This document shows positions 8,160-15,935 of a stretch of 40,354 nt of DNA, piece by piece. How positions within the stretch are numbered: the stretch's first letter is position 1; every line of letters starts with the position of its first letter. The DNA is taken from positions 1-40,354 of the forward strand of contig JAISXG010000015.1 in assembly GCA_031270605.1 (NCBI GenBank), written 5' to 3'. The DNA comes from Oscillospiraceae bacterium (GTDB lineage Bacteria > Bacillota > Clostridia > Oscillospirales > Acutalibacteraceae). The notes beneath the pieces are model-generated. The model was given only the letters and a program-made list of their open reading frames with translations, was not told the origin of the DNA and searched no databases. The translations under genes were made by a program, and so were the position numbers.

Positions 8160-9488
8160 TTATTTTGCTGCAGTGCCCTTTTTCATGTTTTTGATAATAA
8201 AGAAGAGGGGGATGAACACGAGCAGTGAAACCACCGCCGCGCCGAGAAAGATTTCAGGGTTCGGCACAAACTGCTCGGCCCCGAATTCGTCAAGATAGGT
8301 CGGGCCGTTTTTGATGATGGCCGAGCCGATGAACGGGCCGATGACCATGGGGATGAGCACATAAAAGATCATGCGGATGCCGTTGTAGTGCCCCCGTTGC
8401 TCAGGCGGCATATAGTCGCGGGCGGCGGCGTTGATGATCAGTGAAAGCAGCAGCGAGCCGCCCATCATCAGCGTGCCGAACACGCCTAAAAAAATCAGAC
8501 TCATCGTCATGTTGTCTTTTAAGAGCTTGCCGTGGGCATACATCACAAACAGCCCCGCGGTGAAGATTGCCGCCGACAAATACAAAAACTTCTGTTTGCC
8601 GAATTTGTCGACCTGCCGGCCCATAATCACGCTGGATGCGGCCGCGAGCAGCAGCACAACGGCGAGGACGACGGCATAATTCTGAATGCCGAGATAATAT
8701 TCAATATAAATGATGAGATAGGGCATAAAGACCTGCTGGGCCGTGCAGAAAACGCCTAGGGCAATCAAAATGATATATAAGGGCGTGTTTCCTTTGATCA
8801 CAGACGGCCGGAAACCATAGAAGATGTTTTTGAAATAATTGCCCTCCACAGCGCGCAGGGACTTGTTGTCTTTGATGATGAACAATCCCGCAAATCCGCC
8901 CAGGATGACCATGCCGCCGATGATGAGAAAGAACGCGGGCCACCGGCCGCTGCGGGTCATGCCGTCGAAGCCGCCGAACACAATGAGCATGGCAAGCAGC
9001 GGCAGGGCGGAGAGAATGCCCTCGGCCTTGCCGCGGTTTTCGGGCACGGTCACGTCCGTGACCCAGGCGTTAAAAGCCGCGTCGTTTGCCGCCGAGCCGA
9101 AAAAGGTCATCAGGCAGTCAAGAAACACCACAATCGCCACCGTCGCGCCGATCACGTCCGCGCCGGGGAAAAGTTTTGCCGTGCCCTCTTTGCTCACAAG
9201 GGCGAACGACATAATCACAAGGCCCCAAATGAGATAGCCCGCAACAATGAAAATCTTGCGCCTTCCCAGCTTGTCGGACAGCGCGCCCATCAGCAGGGTA
9301 GTCAGCGTTGCGGTAATTGCGCTCGCGGCAACCATCAGGGCCGCCGCGCCGGGGTCGTAGGTCACGGTTTTATAAAGAAAGACATTGAAATACATGTTTT
9401 CAATCGTCCACGCGACCTGGCCGAACAGACCAAAGATCACAAGGGCGAGCAGCACATTTTTCTTGAGCTTTTGGGCTTCGGTTTTCAT
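8160..9488 (-). CDS. Major facilitator superfamily transporter
   Basis: 442 residues with about 12 hydrophobic helices. The MFS loop-2 motif appears as GALSDKLGRRKIF near residue 68. The short basic N-terminus (MKTEAQKLKKN) is cytoplasmic. GAAAGGA stands nine bases before ATG 9488. It is the last gene of a sugar operon after the GH127 enzyme, so it probably moves an arabinose-containing oligosaccharide or a uronate-type sugar; the substrate is inferred from context only. The 155-base gap before it is occupied by the inverted-repeat element at 9510-9645. Confidence 0.85.
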   Translation of the reverse strand: MKTEAQKLKKNVLLALVIFGLFGQVAWTIENMYFNVFLYKTVTYDPGAAALMVAASAITATLTTLLMGALSDKLGRRKIFIVAGYLIWGLVIMSFALVSKEGTAKLFPGADVIGATVAIVVFLDCLMTFFGSAANDAAFNAWVTDVTVPENRGKAEGILSALPLLAMLIVFGGFDGMTRSGRWPAFFLIIGGMVILGGFAGLFIIKDNKSLRAVEGNYFKNIFYGFRPSVIKGNTPLYIILIALGVFCTAQQVFMPYLIIYIEYYLGIQNYAVVLAVVLLLAAASSVIMGRQVDKFGKQKFLYLSAAIFTAGLFVMYAHGKLLKDNMTMSLIFLGVFGTLMMGGSLLLSLIINAAARDYMPPEQRGHYNGIRMIFYVLIPMVIGPFIGSAIIKNGPTYLDEFGAEQFVPNPEIFLGAAVVSLLVFIPLFFIIKNMKKGTAAK

Positions 9489-9509
9489 CTTTCACAATCC
9501 TTTCGGCCC

Positions 9510-9645
9510 AGTACTCCATAAAGCCGAAAATTACAAATTGGCAGCGGTACGCTTTCCGCCATGCCGCGTCGACATCAATCCGCCGCCTTGCCTGACGAAA
9601 AACGTTCTCGCCGGCAACTTGCAATTTCTAACTTGACGGAATACT
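9510..9645. repeat. Inverted-repeat element between GH127 and MFS genes
   Basis: 136 bp. The left end AGTACTCCATAAAGCCGAAA (from 9510) and the right end read inward from 9645, AGTATTCCGTCAAGTTAGAA, match at about two thirds of 32 positions, nearly all differences being transitions. The middle is GC-rich and has no frame. CTTGCCTGAC inside it also occurs in copy B of the other family, which may or may not mean kinship. The TAG at its right end is the stop codon of the GH127 gene. Confidence 0.58.
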
Positions 9646-11608
9646 AGTTTTCTTCAATCATGGGGAATTGCGCAACGCGCAGGTTGGTGCAGCCGTAAGG
9701 CACAAGGGTAATTTCTGCGGGCGGGGAGCAGCGGGGCATTCTTGGATAGGGCCCCGCGCTGTTTTTCTCAATTTTCCAGTTGTGCACCTGCACGCCGCGC
9801 AGCTTTATTGTAAGCGGCGGGGCGGTTGTGCTGAAGGGCGGGGAAGGGATTTCGTGCATCTGGACGGAGAGCACCTGCGGTTTGCCTGCAAGCAGCAGCG
9901 GGGCAAAATTCCACGCGGATGCGGGGAGGAATTCGCGGTCGTGAAAAGGTTCCTGCCCGCTGAATTTATTGCAGAGCTCCTCTATTTTCAGCGCCAGCAG
10001 CAGCGGCCCCCTGCGGATGCTCACACTGCCGTCGGGGTTTGTTATGGTTGTGACGGGCGCGTGGAGCTTGAGCGTGATTTTGTCGCCTTCATGATATGAT
10101 TTTTGCAGTGTGATTATGCCCGGGCCGCTTCGAGCCGCCGGTTCGCCGTTGAAAAACAGCTCGCCTGTGGTGAGGGCGGGGACGCGGAATTGCAGCGCGG
10201 CTTCCGCCTGCCCGCCCTCCAGAATTTCAAATTCAATGGTGTCGGCAAAGGGGTAGCTTGTGACCTCGCGCACCCGCAGGGTTTTTCCGCCGGGCAGGGC
10301 GGCGGTGACTTCACAGGGCATATACACAAGAAACGCGAGCCCCTTTTTTGTGCGGTGGCAGCAGCTCCCGGCAAATTTGGGAAAGCCCTGATGCATATTC
10401 GCCGCGCAGCAGCCGAAGTTCGGCGCAAGGCCAAAGGTGTTGGCCTCTTCATCCGTGTCAAAAAATTCCCGTTTCTTCCTGTCCGCCGCAATTTGATTGG
10501 CCTGCTGCACATATTGGTGGGCGCACATGTCGGGGGTAAAGGTGGCGGGGTAGGCGTTGAAGGCAATCAATTCCAGCAGGTCGGCATATTGCATGTCGCC
10601 TGTGACGGAAAGCAGCTCTTCGAGGGAATACAGCATCTCCGCCACGGTGCAAAGCTCGGTGCCGCCTGTCGGCGAGGGGCCGCTGAGGTGCTCGTCTGAA
10701 GTCCACAGCCCGATCGCCGTGCCGTGAGATTGCATGAGCTGTTCATAGCCCTTTTGCGACAGGGCATACAGTTCCGGTTGTCCGCGTAGCATGCCATAGA
10801 CGGCGGGGTATTTCAGCGCCATGGCGATGTTTACGCCGTGGGTCAGCGAAATCAGCCTGACCATGGAATTGCTGTTGAATTTAAGGATTTTTTCGCGCGG
10901 CTTGGGGGGCCTGGCCTTTGTGCTGCGCTTGCGAATGCGGTCAAAAGGCTCCCCGACGTTTTTGAAAAAATTAAAAACCGCCTTGTTTGTGTAGGCCGTC
11001 ATGGGTTGTTTATAGGGGATGCTCTCAAAATATGAAAACCAGTCATACATATAATTTTTGAGCTTTTCTGTGAGATCCAAAAGATATTTTGCGCCTGTTT
11101 TTTCATAAACCAGTTCAATCGCTTCCGCCGCTTCAAGCGCACGGGCGGACGCCCAAAAGACAGGCGGCTGCGCGTCGATCTGGGCATACATATAAGAAAA
11201 ATATTTTTCCATAAAAGGGATGATGCGCGCGTCGTCCGTGGCGCGGTAATAGGGCGCGAGGGCCTTGAGCACCACAAAGCGCGGCCACCAGTCTGTGTTC
11301 CAGGCGGGGCCGAAAAAACCGTCCTCCCGTTGGCCGGCAATTATGGCGCTGATCCATTTTTCCGCGTCGGCAAGCAGTTTTTCGTTGTTTGTGAACAGGG
11401 CGAGGGGGAGCAGGCCGTCCATGTAATACGGGCCCCGTTCCCACGCTTCGCCTGTGCCGCCGAGCCACGCGGAATTGTCGGACAAATCCTCCCAAATCTC
11501 ATGGATGTGCCCCGAAAGGCCCGCGGCCTGTGTGCGCAGCAAATCGGCGAGAAACCCTTGCGGCGTAATATCTTTGAGCGTGAGCCTTTCAAAAACTCTG
11601 TTCGTCAT
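9644..11608 (-). CDS. GH127-type (DUF1680) beta-L-arabinofuranosidase
   Basis: Retaining glycosidase whose family removes beta-L-arabinofuranose from plant glycans or glycoproteins, using a zinc-bound cysteine nucleophile. 654 residues: N-terminal (alpha/alpha)6 barrel (WERGPYYMDGLLPLALFTNN, REDGFFGP) and C-terminal beta domains. The zinc-site residues of the family are visible as Glu-x-Cys in GTELCTVAEM (about residues 315-317) and the Cys pair in FGCCAANMHQGFPKF (about 399-400), so it should be active. No signal peptide, so it acts on imported oligosaccharides. I chose ATG 11608, six bases after GGGGGA; TTG 11614 and GTG 11611 are poorer. Fourth gene of the operon. Confidence 0.88.
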   Translation of the reverse strand: MTNRVFERLTLKDITPQGFLADLLRTQAAGLSGHIHEIWEDLSDNSAWLGGTGEAWERGPYYMDGLLPLALFTNNEKLLADAEKWISAIIAGQREDGFFGPAWNTDWWPRFVVLKALAPYYRATDDARIIPFMEKYFSYMYAQIDAQPPVFWASARALEAAEAIELVYEKTGAKYLLDLTEKLKNYMYDWFSYFESIPYKQPMTAYTNKAVFNFFKNVGEPFDRIRKRSTKARPPKPREKILKFNSNSMVRLISLTHGVNIAMALKYPAVYGMLRGQPELYALSQKGYEQLMQSHGTAIGLWTSDEHLSGPSPTGGTELCTVAEMLYSLEELLSVTGDMQYADLLELIAFNAYPATFTPDMCAHQYVQQANQIAADRKKREFFDTDEEANTFGLAPNFGCCAANMHQGFPKFAGSCCHRTKKGLAFLVYMPCEVTAALPGGKTLRVREVTSYPFADTIEFEILEGGQAEAALQFRVPALTTGELFFNGEPAARSGPGIITLQKSYHEGDKITLKLHAPVTTITNPDGSVSIRRGPLLLALKIEELCNKFSGQEPFHDREFLPASAWNFAPLLLAGKPQVLSVQMHEIPSPPFSTTAPPLTIKLRGVQVHNWKIEKNSAGPYPRMPRCSPPAEITLVPYGCTNLRVAQFPMIEEN

Positions 11609-11644
11609 CACCAATCCCCCTTATTTTTGATCAGTGCCGGAGGG

Positions 11645-12241
11645 TCATTCCTCTTGCGGCAGCGAAAAGAAGGTTTTGTTAAATTCTGCAAGCTCGTTTC
11701 TATCGATTTCATAAAACGGGTCAAGAATAAATCTGCCGCTGACGCCCGCGAGGGCGTTTGCATAAAGGGGAAGCCCCATGAAGGCGTCAAAGTTCTCGCC
11801 CTCGGGCGTTGTAACGCCGAATTCCTTTGCGTTTACAAACCCAAAGCGGGGATAATAGCCCGGATGGCCGAAAATGAACACCGCGCGAAAGCCCAGCCCG
11901 CGTGCTTTTTCGAGGGTGTGGCGTACAAGCTGCGCACCGATGCCCCGGTTTTGAAATGCGGGCAAAACGCTCAGCGGGCCAAAGGTGAGCACCTGTGTTG
12001 TTTCGCCGTTTGGCTGTTCAATATCACTTTTTGCAAACATAATATTGCCCACGATTTTGCCGCCTGTTTCTGCCACATAGTCAAGCTCGGGCACAAAGCA
12101 TGGCGCATTGCGCAAATTGTGAACAAGCAGGTGTTCGTCACAATAGTCGCGGCCGGGAATGTCGGCATGCAAAAAGGCCTGATAGGTAAGCTGTTCCACC
12201 CTTTTATAATCTTCGGGCGTTTCAAGGCGTAATTGGATCAT
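11645..12241 (-). CDS. GNAT-family N-acetyltransferase
   Basis: 198 residues of the Gcn5-related acetyltransferase fold. The acetyl-CoA binding motif A appears as LSVLPAFQNRGIGAQLVRH at about residues 94-112, and the preceding strand GKIVGNIMF is typical. The tail with YYPRFGF and FMGLPLY resembles the YhbS-like subgroup. AAAGGA stands eight bases before ATG 12241. It sits between uxuB and GH127 genes in a sugar operon, where an acetyltransferase has no obvious job; it may detoxify or modify a small molecule. The substrate cannot be read from sequence. Confidence 0.88.
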   Translation of the reverse strand: MIQLRLETPEDYKRVEQLTYQAFLHADIPGRDYCDEHLLVHNLRNAPCFVPELDYVAETGGKIVGNIMFAKSDIEQPNGETTQVLTFGPLSVLPAFQNRGIGAQLVRHTLEKARGLGFRAVFIFGHPGYYPRFGFVNAKEFGVTTPEGENFDAFMGLPLYANALAGVSGRFILDPFYEIDRNELAEFNKTFFSLPQEE

Positions 12242-12254
12242 AATTTTATTCCTT

Positions 12255-12287
12255 TATAAAACATGCCAGAGCGTTTTGCCCCGGCAT
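12255..12287 (-). terminator. Weak intraoperon terminator or processing hairpin after uxuB
   Basis: On the minus strand ATGCC-GGGGC pairs with GCTC-GGCAT across an AAAAC loop, followed by GTTTTAT. The stem is imperfect and the U tract short, so it probably lowers rather than stops transcription into the GNAT gene. Confidence 0.42.
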
Positions 12288-12307
12288 ATTTTTGTTGTTA
12301 TTCTGTT

Positions 12308-13159
12308 TTAAACACCTGCATAGGAAGCGAAGCCGCCGTCCACAGGGAGAATCACGCCCGTGACGAAACCGGAATAGCTGTCGTCCGCCAGGAACAGCAG
12401 CGCGCCGCTTAAATCCGAAGGAACGCCGAAGCGCCCGAGGGGCGTGTGGGTGATGATTTTGTCTGCGCGCGCGGTCAGGGTGCCGTCTTCATTATAAAGA
12501 AGGGCCTTGTTCTGATGGGTCGAGAAGAAGCCCGGGGCGATGGCGTTGACGCGAATGCCGATATCCGCAAAATGCACGGCCATCCATTGCGTGAAGTTGG
12601 AAACCGCCGCTTTCGCCGCCGAATAAGCGGGGATTCTGGTGAGCGGGCGGTAGGCGTTCATAGAGGAGATATTGATGATGCTCGCGTTCTCTTTTTTGAG
12701 CATGTCCGCCGCGAAACATTGCGTTGTGAGCAGCGTGCCGAGGAAGTTGAGGTTAAAAACAAAAGAAATGCCCGATGCGTCAAGGTCAAAAAAGGTTTTG
12801 AGACCCTCTGTTTTATGTTCAATGTCCGCAAGCTCCAAGGTGTCTTTTGAGGTGGTGCCCTTTGGGTTGTTGCCGCCCGCGCCGTTCAAAAGCAGGTCGC
12901 AGGTGCCGAAGGTGCTGTTCACGGTTTCTCTTGCCCGGGCAAGGCTTTCTTGCTCAAGCACATTGCAGGCAATGCCGATGGCGGCGCCGCCGGAAGCGGT
13001 AATTTCGTCCGCCACGGCTTTTGCGGCATCCGCATTCAGGTCAAGCACGGCGACCTTCATGCCCTGTGCAGCAAGATCCTTGGCAAAACCGCTGCACAGC
13101 ACGCCGCCGCCACCCGTGACGACAGCCACGCGCCCGGAGAGGGAAGGGTGGTGATACAT
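12308..13159 (-). CDS. uxuB: SDR-family D-mannonate oxidoreductase (fructuronate reductase)
   Basis: NAD(P)-dependent short-chain dehydrogenase, 283 residues. It has the Rossmann motif TGGGGVLCSGFA near residue 15, the family signature NGAGGNNPKGTT, and the catalytic tetrad Ser (INISSMN) and Tyr-x-x-x-Lys (YSAAK). The NGAGGN-PKGTT segment is characteristic of the Bacillus YjmF/UxuB type, which converts D-fructuronate and D-mannonate in hexuronate breakdown. It follows the TIM-barrel isomerase gene by 35 bases in the same operon. The SDR fold is certain; substrate specificity is less so. No uxuA is in the window. Confidence 0.82.
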   Translation of the reverse strand: MYHHPSLSGRVAVVTGGGGVLCSGFAKDLAAQGMKVAVLDLNADAAKAVADEITASGGAAIGIACNVLEQESLARARETVNSTFGTCDLLLNGAGGNNPKGTTSKDTLELADIEHKTEGLKTFFDLDASGISFVFNLNFLGTLLTTQCFAADMLKKENASIINISSMNAYRPLTRIPAYSAAKAAVSNFTQWMAVHFADIGIRVNAIAPGFFSTHQNKALLYNEDGTLTARADKIITHTPLGRFGVPSDLSGALLFLADDSYSGFVTGVILPVDGGFASYAGV

Positions 13160-13194
13160 AAATATTCATTCCTTTCTGAGAAAAGGTAAATTCG

Positions 13195-14052
13195 TTATAT
13201 TTTTGCGAGAACTTCGTGTAGCGCGTCGCAGGCGGCTTTGAAGGAATCCCATTTGGTGGGGTATTCAAAATCACTCATCTGCTGCGCGGTTTCACCGGCC
13301 TTTTCAAGCTCTTCAAGGCCTTTGAAGACTTTGAGGTGCGGCTCAAGGGTGAGGAAGTGCGGGCCGTCTTTTTTGTTGAAGCGGCGCAGCAGCTCTTCAA
13401 TTTCGCCGTCGCCGCGGCCCGCGGGCACCACACGGCCGTCCGCAAAGCGGCAGTCTTTGATATGCATGTAGTCGATGTAAGGCTCAAGCTTTTCAAACGC
13501 GGGGATGATTTTTACGCCGCACTGAATGAAGTTCGCCGGGTCAAAAATGCCTTTGATTTTGCCCTCAAAGGTTTTGAGAATGTCAAGGCAGCGGTCGTCA
13601 ATGTCGCCGTAAATGCCCTTTTCATTCTCATGGCAGCAATACACGCCGTGTTTAAGCGAATAGTCCGCAAGCGCCTCAAGGCGCTCGAACACCGCGTCGC
13701 GCTTTTCGGCGCACTCGTCTTCGTCCAGATAAAAGCTGAACATACGGATGCGTTCTGTGCCGAGGATATTTGCAAGCTCGACGGTGTTTTTGAAGGATTC
13801 AAAATGCTCGGTGAAATCGTCGTCAATAAATATTTTGCCGAACGGCGAGCCGATAGCCGAAACGCCGATGCCGTTATCATCGAGCACTTTTTTGATTTCT
13901 TTTGCCATTGCGGGCGTATGTTTTGAAATATTGCCTGCGTCAAGCCCGCGGGGCTCGATATGCGTCAGGTTGTTTTCTTTCAGGGCGCGCACCTGCTCCA
14001 GCAGGCCGCCGCCGCATTCATCCGCAAAGGCGGAGAGCAAAAATGTTGCCAT
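13195..14052 (-). CDS. Sugar (phosphate) isomerase/epimerase, xylose-isomerase-like TIM barrel
   Basis: 285 residues, metal-dependent AP-endonuclease-2-like barrel. Likely metal ligands lie in CHENEKGIYG, FDPANFIQCG, MHIKDCR and LEPHL, in the usual order. I chose ATG 14052, nine bases after AAAGGA. ATG 14061 touches that site, and ATG 14115 lies inside the promoter, so both are rejected. It is the first gene of the operon with uxuB and probably interconverts a keto sugar or uronate feeding that pathway. The exact reaction is not readable. It is only distantly similar to the isomerase at 35203-35979. Confidence 0.85.
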   Translation of the reverse strand: MATFLLSAFADECGGGLLEQVRALKENNLTHIEPRGLDAGNISKHTPAMAKEIKKVLDDNGIGVSAIGSPFGKIFIDDDFTEHFESFKNTVELANILGTERIRMFSFYLDEDECAEKRDAVFERLEALADYSLKHGVYCCHENEKGIYGDIDDRCLDILKTFEGKIKGIFDPANFIQCGVKIIPAFEKLEPYIDYMHIKDCRFADGRVVPAGRGDGEIEELLRRFNKKDGPHFLTLEPHLKVFKGLEELEKAGETAQQMSDFEYPTKWDSFKAACDALHEVLAKI

Positions 14053-14103
14053 ATGTTTCATTCCTTTCCGTTCTCGCCCGATTACCGGGGCGCTGTCCAT
14101 GCT

Positions 14104-14132
14104 ATTATATAACATTCTTTTGCGAATGGCAA
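14104..14132 (-). promoter_or_regulatory. Sigma-A promoter of the isomerase-uxuB-GNAT-GH127-MFS operon
   Basis: TTGCCA (14132-14127) and a perfect TATAAT (14109-14104) are 17 bases apart on the minus strand. The start near 14097 leaves about 45 bases before the first gene. Element C begins just upstream, at 14160. Confidence 0.82.
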
Positions 14133-14159
14133 ATAGTTTCTGCGTCTTCTTGACGCTTA

Positions 14160-14326
14160 TTTAGAGAGCGTGGACATGAGGGCTGTTCGCACGGATTTTG
14201 CGTCTTTTTCCGCCCGGCGGCGCTAATTTTCTCAAAAACCGAAAGGATTTTTATCAATTTTTGGCTTGCCGGACATAAAAATCCACTAAAATCCGGCTAA
14301 ATCCATCCCGTGTCCACACTCCCTAA
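14160..14326. repeat. MITE-like inverted-repeat element, copy C
   Basis: 167 bp. The left end TTTAGAGAGCGTGGACATGA (14160) and the right end read inward, TTAGGGAGTGTGGACACGGG (from 14326), match at about 16 of 20 positions. The middle (GCTAATTTTCTCAAAAACCG, then CTTGCCGGACATAAAAATCC) lines up with the middle of copy B. The right 41 bases overlap the end of glgA and encode its last residues. The element separates the glycogen operon from the promoter of the next operon. Confidence 0.68.
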
Positions 14327-15740
14327 TCAGCTCTTTATAAAGCTTGATGTGCTCGTTCGCCGAGGCGCGCCAGCTGAAATCACATTCCATCGCCCGTTTC
14401 ATGAGAATGCCCCAGCCTTCCTTGTTTTTGAATCCGTCAAGGGCGCGGCGGAGGGTTGCGAGCATGTCGTGGGCATTGTAGGATGCGAACGTGAAGCCGT
14501 TGCCCCCGCCGTTTGCGCTGTCGTGAATCGAGTCCTTCAGGCCGCCGGTTTCGCGCACAACCGGCACCGAGCCGTAGCGCAGCGCAACCATCTGTGAAAG
14601 GCCGCACGGCTCGCTTTTTGAGGGCATGAGGAAGATGTCGCTGCCCGCGTAAATCTGCTGGGCAAGGGCAGGGTAAAACCCCTGTGTGAAAGAAAGTTTT
14701 TCGGGGTATTTATTTGCCATTTCACGGAAAAAACATTCATATTGCCATGCGCCGGAGCCGAGCACGGCAAACTGCACATCCCCGGTTGTGAGCAGCTCTT
14801 CAAGAACCGCTTCAACAAGATCAAAGCCCTTGTGCGCCACAAGGCGGCTGACAATGCCGATTAATGGCACATCTTCACGCACCGAAAGCCCGAGGGATTC
14901 TTGCAGCTTCATTTTGTTGACGGCTTTGTTTTCGGGCTTTTCCGCCGAATAATGCGCCCAAAGGTTTTTGTCTGTTTCGGGATCATAGAGTGTGTGACTG
15001 ATGCCGTTGAGAATGCCCTGCAGTTTCCATTCGCGTTCGCGCAGAATCGAGTCAAGGCCGTGGGAATACCACGGGTCAAGGATTTCTTTGGCATAGGTCG
15101 GGCTGACGGTGGTGACGCGGTTGGCGCACTCAATGCCGCCCTTCATAAAGTTGATGCAATTGTCATATTCCAAAAGCGGCGCGTCGGCGTTCTGCAGACC
15201 CAGCACGTCGCCGAGAATCTCGCGGCCGTAAACACCCTGATATTGGATATTGTGGATGGTGAACACGGTTTTGATGTTTTCATAGCCCTCACGGCTTGCA
15301 TACATGGTTGTGTAATAAACGGGCACAAGCGCTGTCTGCCAGTCGTTGCAGTGAATCACATCGGGCATAAAGTCAATGTGGGGCAGAATTTCGAGCACGG
15401 CGCGAGAGAAGAAGGCAAAGCGCTCCGCGTCGTCATAATGACCATAGATCTGGTCGCGCTTGAAATAATATTGATTATCAAGCAAATAATAAATCACGCC
15501 TTCGTGCCTGCCCTCAAAAATGCCGCAGTATTGCCTGCGCCATGAAACCGGGACGCTGATGTGGGTGATGAATTTCAGGCTGCTTTTCAGTTCCTCGGGC
15601 ATGGTGCCGTAATAAGGCAGCACCACGCGGCAGCCGATGAGCCGTTTGCGCAACGCCTGGGGCAGTGAGCCGGCCACGTCTGCAAGACCGCCGCTCGCGA
15701 TAAACGGGCGCGCTTCGCTGACTGCGTATAAAACCTTCAT
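14286..15740 (-). CDS. glgA: Glycogen synthase (ADP-glucose type, GT5)
   Basis: Transfers glucose from ADP-glucose to the growing alpha-1,4-glucan. 484 residues, normal length. The N-terminal ADP-glucose site reads PFIASGGLADVAGSLP, with Ala-Ser where the Escherichia coli enzyme has Lys-Thr; I believe this variant is common in Clostridia. The C-terminal GT-B domain has GIVSRLVAHKGFDL and the catalytic SKSEPCGLSQMVALRYGS with the acidic residue. GAAAGGA precedes ATG 15740 at about 11 bases. Last gene of the glg operon. Its final 13 or so residues (RECGHGMDLAGF) are encoded by element C and are probably a neutral, acquired tail. Confidence 0.95.
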   Translation of the reverse strand: MKVLYAVSEARPFIASGGLADVAGSLPQALRKRLIGCRVVLPYYGTMPEELKSSLKFITHISVPVSWRRQYCGIFEGRHEGVIYYLLDNQYYFKRDQIYGHYDDAERFAFFSRAVLEILPHIDFMPDVIHCNDWQTALVPVYYTTMYASREGYENIKTVFTIHNIQYQGVYGREILGDVLGLQNADAPLLEYDNCINFMKGGIECANRVTTVSPTYAKEILDPWYSHGLDSILREREWKLQGILNGISHTLYDPETDKNLWAHYSAEKPENKAVNKMKLQESLGLSVREDVPLIGIVSRLVAHKGFDLVEAVLEELLTTGDVQFAVLGSGAWQYECFFREMANKYPEKLSFTQGFYPALAQQIYAGSDIFLMPSKSEPCGLSQMVALRYGSVPVVRETGGLKDSIHDSANGGGNGFTFASYNAHDMLATLRRALDGFKNKEGWGILMKRAMECDFSWRASANEHIKLYKELIRECGHGMDLAGF

Positions 15741-15767
15741 ATAAATTCCATTCCTTTCTGCAAGCTA

Positions 15768-15935
15768 TTTAGAGCGTGTTCACGCTAACCGGAATGCTCA
15801 GATTTTGAGCGAATTTTGTGTCAGGCAAGATAAATTTTCGCAGAAATGCTGACGTATTTCAAGAAAATTTAGCAAAGCATGGCGCAAAATGCGCCAAAAG
15901 ATGAGCGTTTTATGTTAGTGTGGACACGCTCTAAA
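15768..15935. repeat. MITE-like inverted-repeat element, copy B
   Basis: 168 bp, the best preserved copy. Both ends begin TTTAGAGCGTGT when read inward, and the 21-base ends differ at only three positions. The inside is itself palindromic around AAATTTTC-N-GAAAATTT (about 15829-15871), so the whole single strand can fold back. It lies between glgD and glgA. The TTTAG of its right end provides the TAG stop of glgD. It has no frame of its own and would need a transposase from elsewhere. Confidence 0.8.
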
